In this document: piece by piece, positions 44,608 through 53,485 of the stretch | Numbering within the stretch: the first letter of the stretch is position 1 | How the letters are laid out: each line of letters opens with the position of its first letter | Assembly (NCBI RefSeq): GCF_009760915.1 | Contig: NZ_VIDQ01000001.1 | Coordinates: 1 to 64,000 of the forward strand | Origin: Azohydromonas aeria | GTDB lineage: Bacteria > Pseudomonadota > Gammaproteobacteria > Burkholderiales > Burkholderiaceae_C | Direction: 5' to 3' | DNA length: 64,000 nt | Notes under the pieces: model-generated | What the model was told of the DNA's origin: nothing | Databases searched by the model: none | What the model saw: only the letters and a program-made list of their open reading frames with translations | Translations under genes and position numbers: made by a program

Positions 44608-45552
44608 TCAGCCGCCGGCCGTCAGGGCCGGCATGAGCACGCGGTGGATGTTGATCATGGCCGGCCCCAGCAGCACCAGCAGCAGCGCCGGGAAGATGCA
44701 CAGGATCAGCGGCAGCAGCAGCTTCAGCGCGATCTTGGCCGCCGCCTCCTCGGCGCGCTGGCGCCGGCGTGTGCGCAGCATGTCGGCATGCACGCGCAGC
44801 GCCTGCGCGATGCTGGTGCCGAAGCGCTCGGCCTGGATCAGCATGGACACGAAGCCGTCCACCTCCTCCACCCCGGTGCGCAGCGCCAGGTTGTGCAGCG
44901 CGTGCTCGCGCGGCGCGCCCGCGCGCAGTTCCAGCCCCACCAGGTGGAGCTCGTTGCACAGCACCCGGCTGCGGTGCTGCATGTCATCGGCCACGCGGGC
45001 CAGCGCCGACTCGATGCCCAGGCCCGCCTCCACGCACACCGTGATGAGGTCCAGCGCGTCGGGGAAGCTCTCGAAGATCTCGCGCTGGCGCAGGAAGACC
45101 ATGCGCGACAGCACCACGTTGGGCAGGTAGTAGCCCAGCGCCGCGGCCAACAGCAGGGCCAGCATCAGCGCGTTGCCCTCCAGCGGCTTGGGCAGCAGCA
45201 GTTGCGCGCCGAACGCCAGCAGCGGCAGCCCGATGGCCAGCAGCGTCTTGGTGCCGAAGTAGGCGCCGGGCGCCTGCGGATGGCGGATGCCCGCGTTCAG
45301 CAGCCTGCGCCGCAGCGCCGAGGCCTGTGCGCCGGTTTCGGACTCCGAGAAGCGTGCCAGGGGCTGCGTGCCACGCGCCAGCAGCTCGATCCAGGGCCGG
45401 CGCTTGCGCGCCTGCGTGTCGCTGCCGCCGGCGACCAGGCGGCGCGTGCGCTCCTTGGTGGCGCCGCGGGCCGCGAACTGGCCCACCAGCAGCACCAGCG
45501 CGACCGAGGCCACGAAGATCAGCCCGACGAAGCTCAGCTCCGCTGTATTCAT
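44608..45552 (-). CDS. tadC: Tad pilus inner-membrane platform protein TadC
   Basis: 314-aa T2SS GspF-type membrane protein. It has an N-terminal helix, two central helices (about 100-140), the cytosolic F domain (ESFPDALDLITVCVEAGLGIESALARVA, FVSMLIQAERFGTSIAQALRVHA) and a C-terminal helix (LLLPLILCIFPALLLVLLG). It forms the platform with TadB that couples TadA ATP hydrolysis to pilin extrusion. It starts 10 bases after tadB. Confidence 0.94.
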   Translation of the reverse strand: MNTAELSFVGLIFVASVALVLLVGQFAARGATKERTRRLVAGGSDTQARKRRPWIELLARGTQPLARFSESETGAQASALRRRLLNAGIRHPQAPGAYFGTKTLLAIGLPLLAFGAQLLLPKPLEGNALMLALLLAAALGYYLPNVVLSRMVFLRQREIFESFPDALDLITVCVEAGLGIESALARVADDMQHRSRVLCNELHLVGLELRAGAPREHALHNLALRTGVEEVDGFVSMLIQAERFGTSIAQALRVHADMLRTRRRQRAEEAAAKIALKLLLPLILCIFPALLLVLLGPAMINIHRVLMPALTAGG

Positions 45553-45562
45553 TGCAAGCCTT

Positions 45563-46537
45563 TCAGATCCGGATGCGGATGATCTTGCGCATCCACAACA
45601 CGCCCAGCGCCATCACGCCCAACGCCGTGCCGACCAGCTTCGTGCCCGCCGGGTCGGTCCACAGCACCTTCATGAACTCCGGGTTGATCATGTGGATCAG
45701 GAAGGCCATCACGAAGGGCAGCGTGCCCAGCATCCACGCCGAGAGCTTGCCCTCGGCCGAGAGCGTGCGGACCTGGCCCATGAGCTTGAGCCGCGCGCGC
45801 ACGATGCTGGCGATGTTGTCCAGCAGCTCGGCCAGGTTGCCCCCGGTCTCGCGCTGGATCAGCACGGCGATGACGAAGTAGCGCGCGTCCTCCAGCGGCA
45901 CGCGCTGCGACAGCCGCATCAGCGCCTCGGACAGGCCCATGCCGAAGTTGGTTTCCTCCGCAAGCTGCCGGAACTCGCGCGCGATCGGGTCGGAGGCCTC
46001 CTCGCCCACCAGGCGGATGGCCGTGGGCAGCGCATGGCCCGCGCGCAGCGCCCGGCCCATGAGATCCAGCGCCAGGGGCAGCTGCTGCTCCAGGCGGCGC
46101 AACCGCTTGGCGCGCTGGCGCGCCAGCCAGAGCCACGGCAGCACCGCGCCGGCGCCGCCCGCCGCCAGCGCCTGCAGCCAGGGCCAGTCCAGCATCAGCA
46201 CCGGCGCCAGCCCCAGCGCGGCCAGCCCCGCGCTCGCCAGCACCAGCTCGCCCGCGCTGCGCCCGGTGGCGGCGCTGGCCACGTAGTCCAGCACCCGCTG
46301 GCCCAGGGGCAGCGGCTGCAACAGCTGGCTCTCGATCCATTTCCAGCGCTGTTCGGCATTGCGCCGTGCGCCGGACTCGGGATCGACCGCCGGCGCGCCT
46401 TCGAGGTAGCGCAGCCGCGCCTCCAGGCGGCGGGCCTCGGCGCTGTGGCGCGAGTTCCACATCTGGTACAGCCCTTCCAGGGCCAGCACGACGGCCAGGA
46501 ACAGCAGCACGCCAAAGAGCAGGTAGCTCGTGTCCAT
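45563..46537 (-). CDS. tadB: Tad pilus inner-membrane platform protein TadB
   Basis: 324-aa GspF-type membrane protein, paralogous to TadC. Hydrophobic helices lie at the N-terminus, about 90-135 and the C-terminus; the cytosolic core reads LPLALDLMGRALRAGHALPTAIRLV and YFVIAVLIQRETGGNLAELLDNI. It lies six bases after tadA. Confidence 0.94.
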   Translation of the reverse strand: MDTSYLLFGVLLFLAVVLALEGLYQMWNSRHSAEARRLEARLRYLEGAPAVDPESGARRNAEQRWKWIESQLLQPLPLGQRVLDYVASAATGRSAGELVLASAGLAALGLAPVLMLDWPWLQALAAGGAGAVLPWLWLARQRAKRLRRLEQQLPLALDLMGRALRAGHALPTAIRLVGEEASDPIAREFRQLAEETNFGMGLSEALMRLSQRVPLEDARYFVIAVLIQRETGGNLAELLDNIASIVRARLKLMGQVRTLSAEGKLSAWMLGTLPFVMAFLIHMINPEFMKVLWTDPAGTKLVGTALGVMALGVLWMRKIIRIRI

Positions 46538-46543
46538 GGTGTG

Positions 46544-47899
46544 TCACTCCCAACGGATGCCCGGGGTGAACAGGTCGTCGGGCAGCACCAGCCCGCGCGC
46601 CTTGAGCCGGTCCATGAAGCGCGGGCGCACGCCGCAGGCCTGGAAGTGACCCTTGACGCTGCCGTCCTCGGCCACGCCCGTCTGCTTGAAGACGAAGATC
46701 TCCTGCATCGTCACCATCTCGCCTTCCATGCCGGTGACCTCGGCGATGCTGGTGACCTTGCGCCGCCCGTCGCTGAGGCGGTTGGCCTGCACCACCACGC
46801 CGATGGCCGAGGCGATCTGCGCGCGCGCCACGCGCGGCGGCGCATTCAGGCCCGCCATGGCCAGCATGTTCTCCAGGCGCGAGAGCGCGTCGCGCGGCGT
46901 GTTGGCGTGGATGGTCGTCATCGAGCCCTCATGGCCGGTGTTCATGGCCTGCAGCATGTCCAGCGCCTCGGCGCCGCGTGTCTCGCCCAGGATGATGCGG
47001 TCCGGGCGCATGCGCAGCGCGTTGCGCAGCAGGTCGCGCTGCGTGATCTCGCCGCGGCCCTCGATGTTGGGCGGGCGCGTCTCCAGCCGCACCACGTGGG
47101 GCTGGCGCAGCTGCAGCTCCGCGGCGTCCTCGATGGTGACGATGCGCTCGCCCGCATCGATGAAGCCCGACAGGATGTTGAGCAGCGTGGTCTTGCCGCT
47201 GCCCGTGCCGCCGGAGATCAGCAGGTTGACCTCGGCCGTGGCCAGCGCCTGCAGCAGCTGCGCCATGCCCGGCGTGAGCGTCTTGTACTCGACCAGGTTG
47301 TCGATGGTCAGCGGCACCACCGCGAAGCGCCGGATCGACATCTGCGCCCCGTCCAGCGCCAGCGGCGGGATGATCACGTTCACGCGCGAGCCGTCGGGCA
47401 GCCGCGCGTCGGCCATGGGGCTGAGCTCGTCGACGCGGCGTCCCACGCGCGAGACGATCTTGTCCACGATCTTCATCAGGTGGTCGTCGTCGGCGAAGAC
47501 CACGTCGGTGAGGCTGAGCTTGCCGCGGCGCTCGACCCAGACCTGGCGCGGGCCGTTGACGAGGATGTCGGAGACGGTGGGGTCGGCCAGCAGCGGCTCC
47601 AGCGGTCCCAGCCCCAGCATCTCGTGCTGGATGTCGCGCACCAGGGTGCGCCGCTCCGCGGCGTTGAGCACCAGGTTTTCCTCGCCCAGCAGCCGCTCCA
47701 CGAGCGCGCCGAGCTCCTGGCGCAGCCGCTCCGGCGCCATGCCTTCGAGCGCGTGCAGGTCCAGCCGCTCCAGCAGCCGCTGGTGCACCTGCGACTTCAT
47801 GCGCTGGTAGGCGTGCAGGTCGCGCCCGCCGGGCTCGGACCCGCCCATCGCCGGGGCGTCGATGCCCGGCCCGGTCACGAGTTGCTGTCGCAGGTTCAT
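46544..47899 (-). CDS. tadA: Tad pilus assembly/retraction ATPase TadA (CpaF)
   Basis: 451-aa secretion ATPase of the VirB11/GspE superfamily. Walker A GGTGSGKT is at about 230-237, the Asp box [16 protein letters not shown] and Walker B region [18 protein letters not shown] follow, and the His box is [22 protein letters not shown]. The N-terminal domain contains [17 protein letters not shown]. In Tad systems one ATPase powers both extension and retraction. The ATG at 47899 follows the tadZ stop by 46 bases. Confidence 0.97.
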   Translation of the reverse strand: MNLRQQLVTGPGIDAPAMGGSEPGGRDLHAYQRMKSQVHQRLLERLDLHALEGMAPERLRQELGALVERLLGEENLVLNAAERRTLVRDIQHEMLGLGPLEPLLADPTVSDILVNGPRQVWVERRGKLSLTDVVFADDDHLMKIVDKIVSRVGRRVDELSPMADARLPDGSRVNVIIPPLALDGAQMSIRRFAVVPLTIDNLVEYKTLTPGMAQLLQALATAEVNLLISGGTGSGKTTLLNILSGFIDAGERIVTIEDAAELQLRQPHVVRLETRPPNIEGRGEITQRDLLRNALRMRPDRIILGETRGAEALDMLQAMNTGHEGSMTTIHANTPRDALSRLENMLAMAGLNAPPRVARAQIASAIGVVVQANRLSDGRRKVTSIAEVTGMEGEMVTMQEIFVFKQTGVAEDGSVKGHFQACGVRPRFMDRLKARGLVLPDDLFTPGIRWE

Positions 47900-47945
47900 G
47901 GTCTGGTCCTCTCCCTCTTCCTTGGTCTTGGTCCTGGCCGGGTCT

Positions 47946-49100
47946 TCAGGCCCGGGCGAACCACTGCGCGAACCAGCGCTGCTCCCTGGGCGGCGCGGCT
48001 TCCTGCGGCGCCAGGCGCTGCGCCAGCCCGTCGAGCGCGCGCGTCACGGGGCTGCCGGGCGCGATGGGGTGGCCCTGGTTCACGGCCGCGTTCACGCTGG
48101 CGTAGTGGTTGGGCACCGTGTGCACCGGGTCGCCGCCGAGCACCTGCGTCAGCGCCTGCAGCGGCAGCTCGCTGTTCTTCTGGTAGCGGTTGACGATCCA
48201 GCACAGCTTGTGCTGCGGCACGTCCACCGACTGCAGCGTGGCGCGCATGCGCCGCGCGTCGCGCAGCTGCGGCAGGTACAGCTGCAGCACCGGGAACACG
48301 TGCGTGGCCTGGTCCAGCGCGGGCAGGCTTAGCGCGTCGATGCGCCCGCCCAGGTCCAGCACCACGCAGTCGAACATCTGGCGTGCCTGGCGCACGATGG
48401 CCTGCACGTGCTCGGCCTTGACCTCCAGGGCCTGCGCCACGTCCTCGGGCGCGGGCAGCACGTGCAGCGTCTCCGACAGCGACACCATGGCCGCGCGCAG
48501 CAGCTCCGCGTCGAGCCGCTGCACGTTGCGCGCCACCTCGGCCACGTCGCTGGCCGCATGCTGGCTGCTCAGCAGCAGCAGCGCGTTGCCGCCGTGCAGG
48601 TCCAGGTCGATGAGCGCCACGCGCTGCGTGCCGCCGGCGGCCAGGCGCTGCGCCAGGTTGGCCGCCAGCACGCTGGCGCCGTTGCCGCCGCGGCAGCCGA
48701 TGAAGGCCGCCACGCGGCTTTGCTGCACCGCCGGCGGCGCGTGGCGGCGTGCCGCGCGCTGCACGGCCGCGCGCAGCGCCGCGGCGTCGGCGCCGGCGGG
48801 CAGCACCTCGCGCACGCCGGACTGCATGGCCTGCATCAGGAACGCCGGCGACTGCTCGGCCGAGAGCACCAGCATCTCGATCTGCGGGTGCTCGGCCGTG
48901 AAGCGGCCGATGGCCGGCAGCGCCGGCGCGTTCACGCCGTCCACCACCACCAGCGCGGGCCGGCTGCCGTTGACGGCTTCGGCCAGCGCATGCGGCTCGG
49001 CCGCGGCACTGAGCACTTCCAGGCTGGAGTCGCCTTCGCCCAGCAGCCGGGCGACCTGTTCGGCGCGTTGTGCGAGAGGGGAGATGACCTTGATCTTCAT
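47946..49100 (-). CDS. tadZ: Tad pilus localisation protein TadZ (CpaE)
   Basis: 384 aa: an N-terminal receiver-like domain ([34 protein letters not shown]) plus a ParA/MinD-type ATPase domain. It places the Tad machinery at the pole or assembly site. The deviant Walker A is degraded: [16 protein letters not shown] stands where KGGxGKT is expected, with the signature Lys replaced by Arg and the P-loop Lys by Ala. [15 protein letters not shown] and [15 protein letters not shown] remain as the second and third ParA motifs. The ATG at 49100 gives the family N-terminus MKIKVISPL. Confidence 0.9.
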   Translation of the reverse strand: MKIKVISPLAQRAEQVARLLGEGDSSLEVLSAAAEPHALAEAVNGSRPALVVVDGVNAPALPAIGRFTAEHPQIEMLVLSAEQSPAFLMQAMQSGVREVLPAGADAAALRAAVQRAARRHAPPAVQQSRVAAFIGCRGGNGASVLAANLAQRLAAGGTQRVALIDLDLHGGNALLLLSSQHAASDVAEVARNVQRLDAELLRAAMVSLSETLHVLPAPEDVAQALEVKAEHVQAIVRQARQMFDCVVLDLGGRIDALSLPALDQATHVFPVLQLYLPQLRDARRMRATLQSVDVPQHKLCWIVNRYQKNSELPLQALTQVLGGDPVHTVPNHYASVNAAVNQGHPIAPGSPVTRALDGLAQRLAPQEAAPPREQRWFAQWFARA

Positions 49101-49131
49101 GGCGTTTCCTGCATGGGGGAGGTCGGTCGGG

Positions 49132-49599
49132 TCACGAGGAGCATTCCGGCGAGTTGCCGCTGTCCATGACTTCGCGCGGCACCGTGGTCGTGAACGAGGG
49201 CATCGCAATGGCGCCCAGCGAGGTCGGCAGCGGCATCAGCAGCTGGTGCGTGTAGCCCTGCAGCTCGACGCTCACGAAGCGGCAGTTGTTGGCGTTGCAC
49301 GCGCCCCCGCCGCCGCCGGGGTTGGAGTAGGTCAGCGAGATGTTGGTGGTCACGATCCCGGGCGGCAGCTGCGCCAGCATGCGCGTCTTGATGCGGTTCT
49401 CGTCCGGGCTGCACACCGCCGCCAGCCGCGCGCCCAGCCGCGTGGCCTCGGCCCCGGCATTCCAGACCCACAGCAGCCGCGACACCTCGATGGCGCCCAG
49501 CAGCGCCGTGCACAGCAGGAAGGCGCCCAGGCCGAACTCCACCGCCATCGCGCCGCGCTGGCGCGCCCTGCGGCAACCGCCACGACTCATCAGCAGCAT
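49132..49599 (-). CDS. tadE: TadE-like pseudopilin (second copy)
   Basis: 155 aa. A basic start (RRARQRGAMAVEFGLGAFLLC) precedes one long hydrophobic helix with Glu five residues after the Gly, the TadE-type prepilin-like pattern. A C-terminal periplasmic part carries Cys residues and a Gly-rich NPGGGGGACN stretch. GAGGT lies before the ATG at 49599, which overlaps the preceding TadE-like gene by 10 bases; an ATG at 49590 (TGATG overlap) is the alternative. Minor pseudopilins are needed for Flp pilus assembly. Confidence 0.87.
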   Translation of the reverse strand: MLLMSRGGCRRARQRGAMAVEFGLGAFLLCTALLGAIEVSRLLWVWNAGAEATRLGARLAAVCSPDENRIKTRMLAQLPPGIVTTNISLTYSNPGGGGGACNANNCRFVSVELQGYTHQLLMPLPTSLGAIAMPSFTTTVPREVMDSGNSPECSS

Positions 49600-50075
49600 G
49601 GGTGGGACCTCATCGTCATGTTGATCGTGCTGAAGGCCAGTTGGGCCGGCAGCACGGCGCTGAAGAGCGAGGTGTAGACGTAGCCGCTGATGCGCACCGA
49701 CACCAGGTTCACCGTGCCGGAGCCGGTGGCCACGGCGTCGTGGTCGCCGCAGGTGCTCCTAGTGCAGATCTCGATCTTGTCGGCACTCAGGTTCGACACC
49801 AGCAGGGTGCCGGTGCCGTGGATGTTGCCGTAGCGCACCAGGTTGCGGGCGCGATCCTTGGCCGTGTCGTCGAGCGGATTGGACAGCGCCAGGAAGCGCG
49901 TGGCGTTGCGCGTGCTGCTGGTCAGCGTGCTGTAGGTGTAGAAGGCGCGGCCCAGGTCGGCCGTGGCTGCCAGCAGCAGCACCAGCGGCATGAGCACCAG
50001 CGCGAGCTCCACGGTGGCCACGCCGCGCTGGTCGCGGCGGCGCGCACGGGAGCGGGGGAAATGCAGTGCCTTCAT
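49590..50075 (-). CDS. tadE: TadE-like pseudopilin (first copy)
   Basis: 161 aa with the TadE signature RRRDQRGVATVELALVLMPLVLL: basic stretch, RG at the cleavage region, then a hydrophobic helix with Glu in the expected position. The periplasmic part has ICTRSTCGDHDAV with two Cys. The ATG at 50075 begins MKALHFPRSRARR; an upstream opening over tadG is rejected. It lies 11 bases after the TadG-like gene. Confidence 0.9.
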   Translation of the reverse strand: MKALHFPRSRARRRDQRGVATVELALVLMPLVLLLAATADLGRAFYTYSTLTSSTRNATRFLALSNPLDDTAKDRARNLVRYGNIHGTGTLLVSNLSADKIEICTRSTCGDHDAVATGSGTVNLVSVRISGYVYTSLFSAVLPAQLAFSTINMTMRSHPCC

Positions 50076-50086
50076 GGAATGGTTCC

Positions 50087-50644
50087 TCACCTCACCAGGC
50101 TGGCCACGGTGGTGCAGTTGTCGGGCGGCCGGGCTGCGCAGTTGTTGCCGCTGATGTCGCGCGTGGCGCCGGCCAGCGCGTTGACCTGGGCGCTGCCCTG
50201 ACCCAGCACCGGCATGAACCACAGCGTCACGGCGCTTGGTGCCACCTTGCAGCGCGCGAAGCGCGCATCCGCGGGCGCGGCATCCGCTGCCAGCCAGGGG
50301 TTGCCGGTGGCGCTCCTGGAGAACTCGACCGTCACGTCCGCATCCGTGAGCGCCTGCTGCTGGAAGTCGATGCGGTTGCGCGTGGCCACGCGCAGGCCGG
50401 CGTCGCGGGCGCGCTGGCGCAGCGCCAGCGTGGTGTTGCCCGACGACGGCAGCTCCTGCGCCACCGCCAGCGCGCAGGCATCGGCGGCGTTCTGCAGCTC
50501 GGCCCGGTTGACGTAGAGCCGTGCGCCGTCGAGCGCCAGCCCGGCAAAGCCCATGAGCACCACCAGCGCCAGCGCGAACATGACGGCCACCGCGCCCTGC
50601 TGCCGGGCGCGGCGCCGCGAGCGGAAGTTGCGGTGCGCCTGCAT
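50087..50644 (-). CDS. TadG-like pilus-associated protein (short)
   Basis: 185 aa of the TadE/TadG-like (PF13400-type) group. RRRARQQGAVAVMFALALVVLMGFAGLALDGARLY is the N-terminal TadG anchor, followed by NRAELQNAADACALAVAQEL, the typical first helix of TadG proteins. Full-length TadG proteins often reach 400 aa or more with a vWA domain; none is present here, so this is a short form. It starts 15 bases after the small lipoprotein gene. Confidence 0.87.
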   Translation of the reverse strand: MQAHRNFRSRRRARQQGAVAVMFALALVVLMGFAGLALDGARLYVNRAELQNAADACALAVAQELPSSGNTTLALRQRARDAGLRVATRNRIDFQQQALTDADVTVEFSRSATGNPWLAADAAPADARFARCKVAPSAVTLWFMPVLGQGSAQVNALAGATRDISGNNCAARPPDNCTTVASLVR

Positions 50645-50659
50645 GTGCGGCTCCTGGTC

Positions 50660-50920
50660 TCAGCGCGGGTTGATGCGTTGCGGCAGCAGGGTGCGCGGCG
50701 GCCGCTCGACGTAGTCGAAGGTGTCGGCGTAGTCGCGCAGCGAGCCGGCCACGGCCTTGCCGTCCACGGTGGCCGGCGGCGGCGTGCGGCTCGATGCCGC
50801 CGGGTCGATGAGTTGCGCGGCGCGCGCCTGGCGGCTGCTGTGGCCCAGCCGGGCATCCCAGTCGGGCGTGGAGCTGCAGCCGGCCAGCACCAGCGCCAGC
50901 AGGGCCAGAGTCGTCTTCAT
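50660..50920 (-). CDS. Small Tad-locus lipoprotein
   Basis: 86 aa. A lipoprotein signal MKTTLALLALVLAGC is followed by a Ser-rich start and a disordered chain (SRTPPPATVDGKAV) ending in PRTLLPQRINPR. AAGGAGA stands before the ATG at 50920. Position between rcpA and the tadG/tadE genes suggests a secretin-linked lipoprotein, as pilotins or RcpB-like proteins are placed in other systems. No clear homology is visible. Confidence 0.8.
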   Translation of the reverse strand: MKTTLALLALVLAGCSSTPDWDARLGHSSRQARAAQLIDPAASSRTPPPATVDGKAVAGSLRDYADTFDYVERPPRTLLPQRINPR

Positions 50921-50934
50921 GGTGCGCTTCTCCT

Positions 50935-52581
50935 TCACTTGACCTGGAAGCCGGGGGCGGCAGCGGCGCTGGGTGCAGCCTGGGTCGCCGCCGCCTCGCC
51001 GTCCTGGGCGGTGCGCTGGCCTTCGAGCCGGCCCAGCAGGTGCAGCTCGGCGCGGCTGGGCGGCACGAACTGGTCGGTCGGCAGCGCGTAGCCCGAGGGC
51101 AGCGGCTTGACCAGGCGCGGCGTGATCACGAACAGCAGCTCCGACTGGTCGGTCTGGAACTGCGTGCTGCGAAACAGCGCGCCCAGGATCGGGATCTCGC
51201 CCAGGCCGGGCAGGGCGCGGATGCTGTTGGTGCTGTTGTTCTTGATCAGCCCGCCGATGGCGAAGCTCTGGCCGTCGGCGAGCTGCACCGTGGTGCGGGC
51301 GCGGCGCGAGGTGAACGAGGGCAGCACGGCCAGGCCGCTGCTGCCCGGCACGGTCAGCCCCACGCCCTCGCGGTTGAGCTCCGACACCTCGGAGGACACC
51401 TCCAGGTTGATGCGCCCGCCGCTGAGCACCGTGGGCAGGAAGTTCACCGAGACGCCGAACTCCTTTTCCTCCAGCGTGATGGTGCGGCCGCTGCTGCCGT
51501 TGTCCACGGCCACGGGGATGAAGATCTTGCCGCCGGCCAGGAAGTGGCCCTTCTGGCCGCTGATGGCCATCACGGTGGGCTCGGCCAGGATCTTGATCAG
51601 GCCGTCGTCCTTTTGCGCGTCCAGCACCACGCTGGAGCCGTTGATGGGCTTGGCCGCCCCGGCCGCAGCGCCGCCGCCGCTGAGGAAGTTGGTGAGGAAG
51701 CTGTAGGTCCAGTCGCCCTTGGTGCGCGAGGCGGCGATGCTCGTGCCGAACTTGTCGAGCACCGACTTGGAGATCTCCGCCACCTTGACTTCGAGCATCA
51801 CCTGCTGCGGCGCGTTGACGCTGAGCATGTTGACGATGCGCGGGTTGATGCCGGCCACGGCGGAAAGCCCGTTGAGCGAGCCGCCGATGCCCGGGCCGCG
51901 CACGTAGGCGTTGGTGATCTCGTTGACGTGCGACAGCGTGATGGAGTCGCTGACCGTGCCGGAGAGCACCACGGCGTCGTAGGCGGCGCTCACGCGGATG
52001 TTCTTCTCCTCGGGCAGCAGTTGCGTGAGCATCGCCTGCAGCCCGCTGGTGTCCATGCTCACCACCACGTCCACCGCCGTGCAGCGCCCGGACTGCTCCA
52101 GCAGCACCAGGTTGGTCGTGCCCAGCGACTTGCCCAGCACGTAGACCTCGGTGGGGCCCAGCAGCAGCACGTCGATGTCGGCCACGCCCGGGCGCTGCGC
52201 CGAGTCGTCGGCCGGCGCCGGCGTGCCGGCGGCCGCGCCCGAGGCCGGCGCCGCCGGGCGCGGCGCCACGGCGCGCGATCCCTCGGCATTGCCCAGCAGC
52301 ACGCGCCGGATGGCGCCCGCGGGCCGGATCACCGTGGACTTGCCCGCGGTGACCTGCACCGGCGGTGCGATCTCGACGCGGCTGCACGACGGCCCGGCAC
52401 CGGCGGCACCGGCGCTGGCGCCGGGGGCCGGTGCCGCGGCCATGCCCGGCACGGCCGGCGCCAGCGTGCCCAGCAGCATCAGCGCCGCCAGCGTCGCCGG
52501 CGCGGCGCGGCCCGGCCCCGGCAGGCGCCGCGCGAAGAGGGTCTGGAAGGTGATGCGCATACGACGGTGAGGCTGGTTCAT
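50935..52581 (-). CDS. rcpA: Tad pilus outer-membrane secretin RcpA (CpaC)
   Basis: 548 aa secretin family protein. A signal sequence (about 20-50) precedes an Ala/Pro-rich stretch, a pilus/secretin N domain (ADIDVLLLGPTEVYVLGKSLGTTNLVLLEQ) and BON-like region (NIRVSAAYDAVVLSGTV). The secretin core runs from VMLEVKVAEISKSVLDKFG to the C-terminal PGLGEIPILGALFRST and ELLFVITPRLV. It forms the outer-membrane channel. The ATG at 52581 overlaps the rcpC stop (TGATG). Confidence 0.95.
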   Translation of the reverse strand: MNQPHRRMRITFQTLFARRLPGPGRAAPATLAALMLLGTLAPAVPGMAAAPAPGASAGAAGAGPSCSRVEIAPPVQVTAGKSTVIRPAGAIRRVLLGNAEGSRAVAPRPAAPASGAAAGTPAPADDSAQRPGVADIDVLLLGPTEVYVLGKSLGTTNLVLLEQSGRCTAVDVVVSMDTSGLQAMLTQLLPEEKNIRVSAAYDAVVLSGTVSDSITLSHVNEITNAYVRGPGIGGSLNGLSAVAGINPRIVNMLSVNAPQQVMLEVKVAEISKSVLDKFGTSIAASRTKGDWTYSFLTNFLSGGGAAAGAAKPINGSSVVLDAQKDDGLIKILAEPTVMAISGQKGHFLAGGKIFIPVAVDNGSSGRTITLEEKEFGVSVNFLPTVLSGGRINLEVSSEVSELNREGVGLTVPGSSGLAVLPSFTSRRARTTVQLADGQSFAIGGLIKNNSTNSIRALPGLGEIPILGALFRSTQFQTDQSELLFVITPRLVKPLPSGYALPTDQFVPPSRAELHLLGRLEGQRTAQDGEAAATQAAPSAAAAPGFQVK

Positions 52582-53444
52582 CAGAAGCATTCGTTGGTGC
52601 GAGTCGTGCCGCGGATGACTTCGACGCAGTGCCGCGCGGGCGCCGCGGCGGCTGTGGCCACGGGCCTGTGGCGGACCGCGGGCTGCTGCGCGCGCGGCGC
52701 CGGCGCCGCGGGCGGCTCCACGGTGGAGACGACCTGCAGCAGCGAGTCCTTGGTGGCGCCGCCGGTGCCCCCGGGCTGCGGATCGACCTGGTTGCGCAGC
52801 ACCAGCGACAGCGTGCCCACGCTGCGCGCGAGGTCGAGCATCTCGGCCTGCTCGGGCGTAACCTCCAGCGTCACGGCGTTGACGACCTTGGGCTTGGTCT
52901 CGTCGCGGTTGGCCTCCTGCGCCACGGCCAGCACCAGGATGCGCTCCAGCACGATCTTGCTGATGGCCTTGTCCTGCTCGCTGACCTGCGAGCCGGCCTT
53001 GTCCTTGTTCTGCGTGTTGACCATGATGTCGACGTAGTTGCCCGGCAGCGCGAAGCCGGCCACGCCGATGACGTCGTTGACGCGCACGGTCATGGCGCGC
53101 TTGCCCTCGACCACCACCGCCGAGAGCCCGCCCTTGGTGCCCACGGGCGCGAGCTTGGCTTCGAGCACCGGCTCGCCGCGCGTGAGCGCGGTGCGCGCCA
53201 CGCGCCCCTGCACCTTGGCGAGGTCGTCGAAGGCGCCCGGCGGCTCGCTGCCCTTGGGCCACTCCACGAGCTTGACCGCGTCGGCACCGATGCGCGCGCC
53301 GATCTCCACGTCCTGCGCCGCCACGGCGATCCTGCCCACGTTGCCCGACTGGCTGCCCAGCCAGCGCGCCGCGGACAGCGCCGCCAGCAGCCCCGCGATG
53401 AGTGCCACCGCCAGCATCGTCAATCCTCGCTTGCCGCCGCCCAT
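52581..53444 (-). CDS. rcpC: Flp pilus assembly protein RcpC (CpaB)
   Basis: 287 aa. An N-terminal transmembrane helix (about 9-27) is followed by a SAF domain (IAVAAQDVEIGARI... VKLVEWP) and RcpC/CpaB domain (RAMTVRVNDVIGVAGFALPGNYVDIMV; VTLEVTPEQAEMLDLARSVGTLSLVLRN). The tail is Pro/Ala-rich with a Cys pair near the end (HCVEVI...NECF). It works in the periplasm with the RcpA secretin. It precedes rcpA with a one-base overlap. Confidence 0.94.
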   Translation of the reverse strand: MGGGKRGLTMLAVALIAGLLAALSAARWLGSQSGNVGRIAVAAQDVEIGARIGADAVKLVEWPKGSEPPGAFDDLAKVQGRVARTALTRGEPVLEAKLAPVGTKGGLSAVVVEGKRAMTVRVNDVIGVAGFALPGNYVDIMVNTQNKDKAGSQVSEQDKAISKIVLERILVLAVAQEANRDETKPKVVNAVTLEVTPEQAEMLDLARSVGTLSLVLRNQVDPQPGGTGGATKDSLLQVVSTVEPPAAPAPRAQQPAVRHRPVATAAAAPARHCVEVIRGTTRTNECF

Positions 53445-53485
53445 GTCAAGTCCTCCCGTGTGCGCTCAGGTTTGGCGGTGCCGGC

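Noticed and set aside
45287..48193. Plus-strand open frame of 968 codons across tadA-tadC.
   Set aside because: Antisense to three certain Tad genes, no domain, extreme residue bias.
51040..53037. Plus-strand open frame of 665 codons opposite rcpA/rcpC.
   Set aside because: Shadow of the secretin and CpaB genes; no recognisable protein feature.
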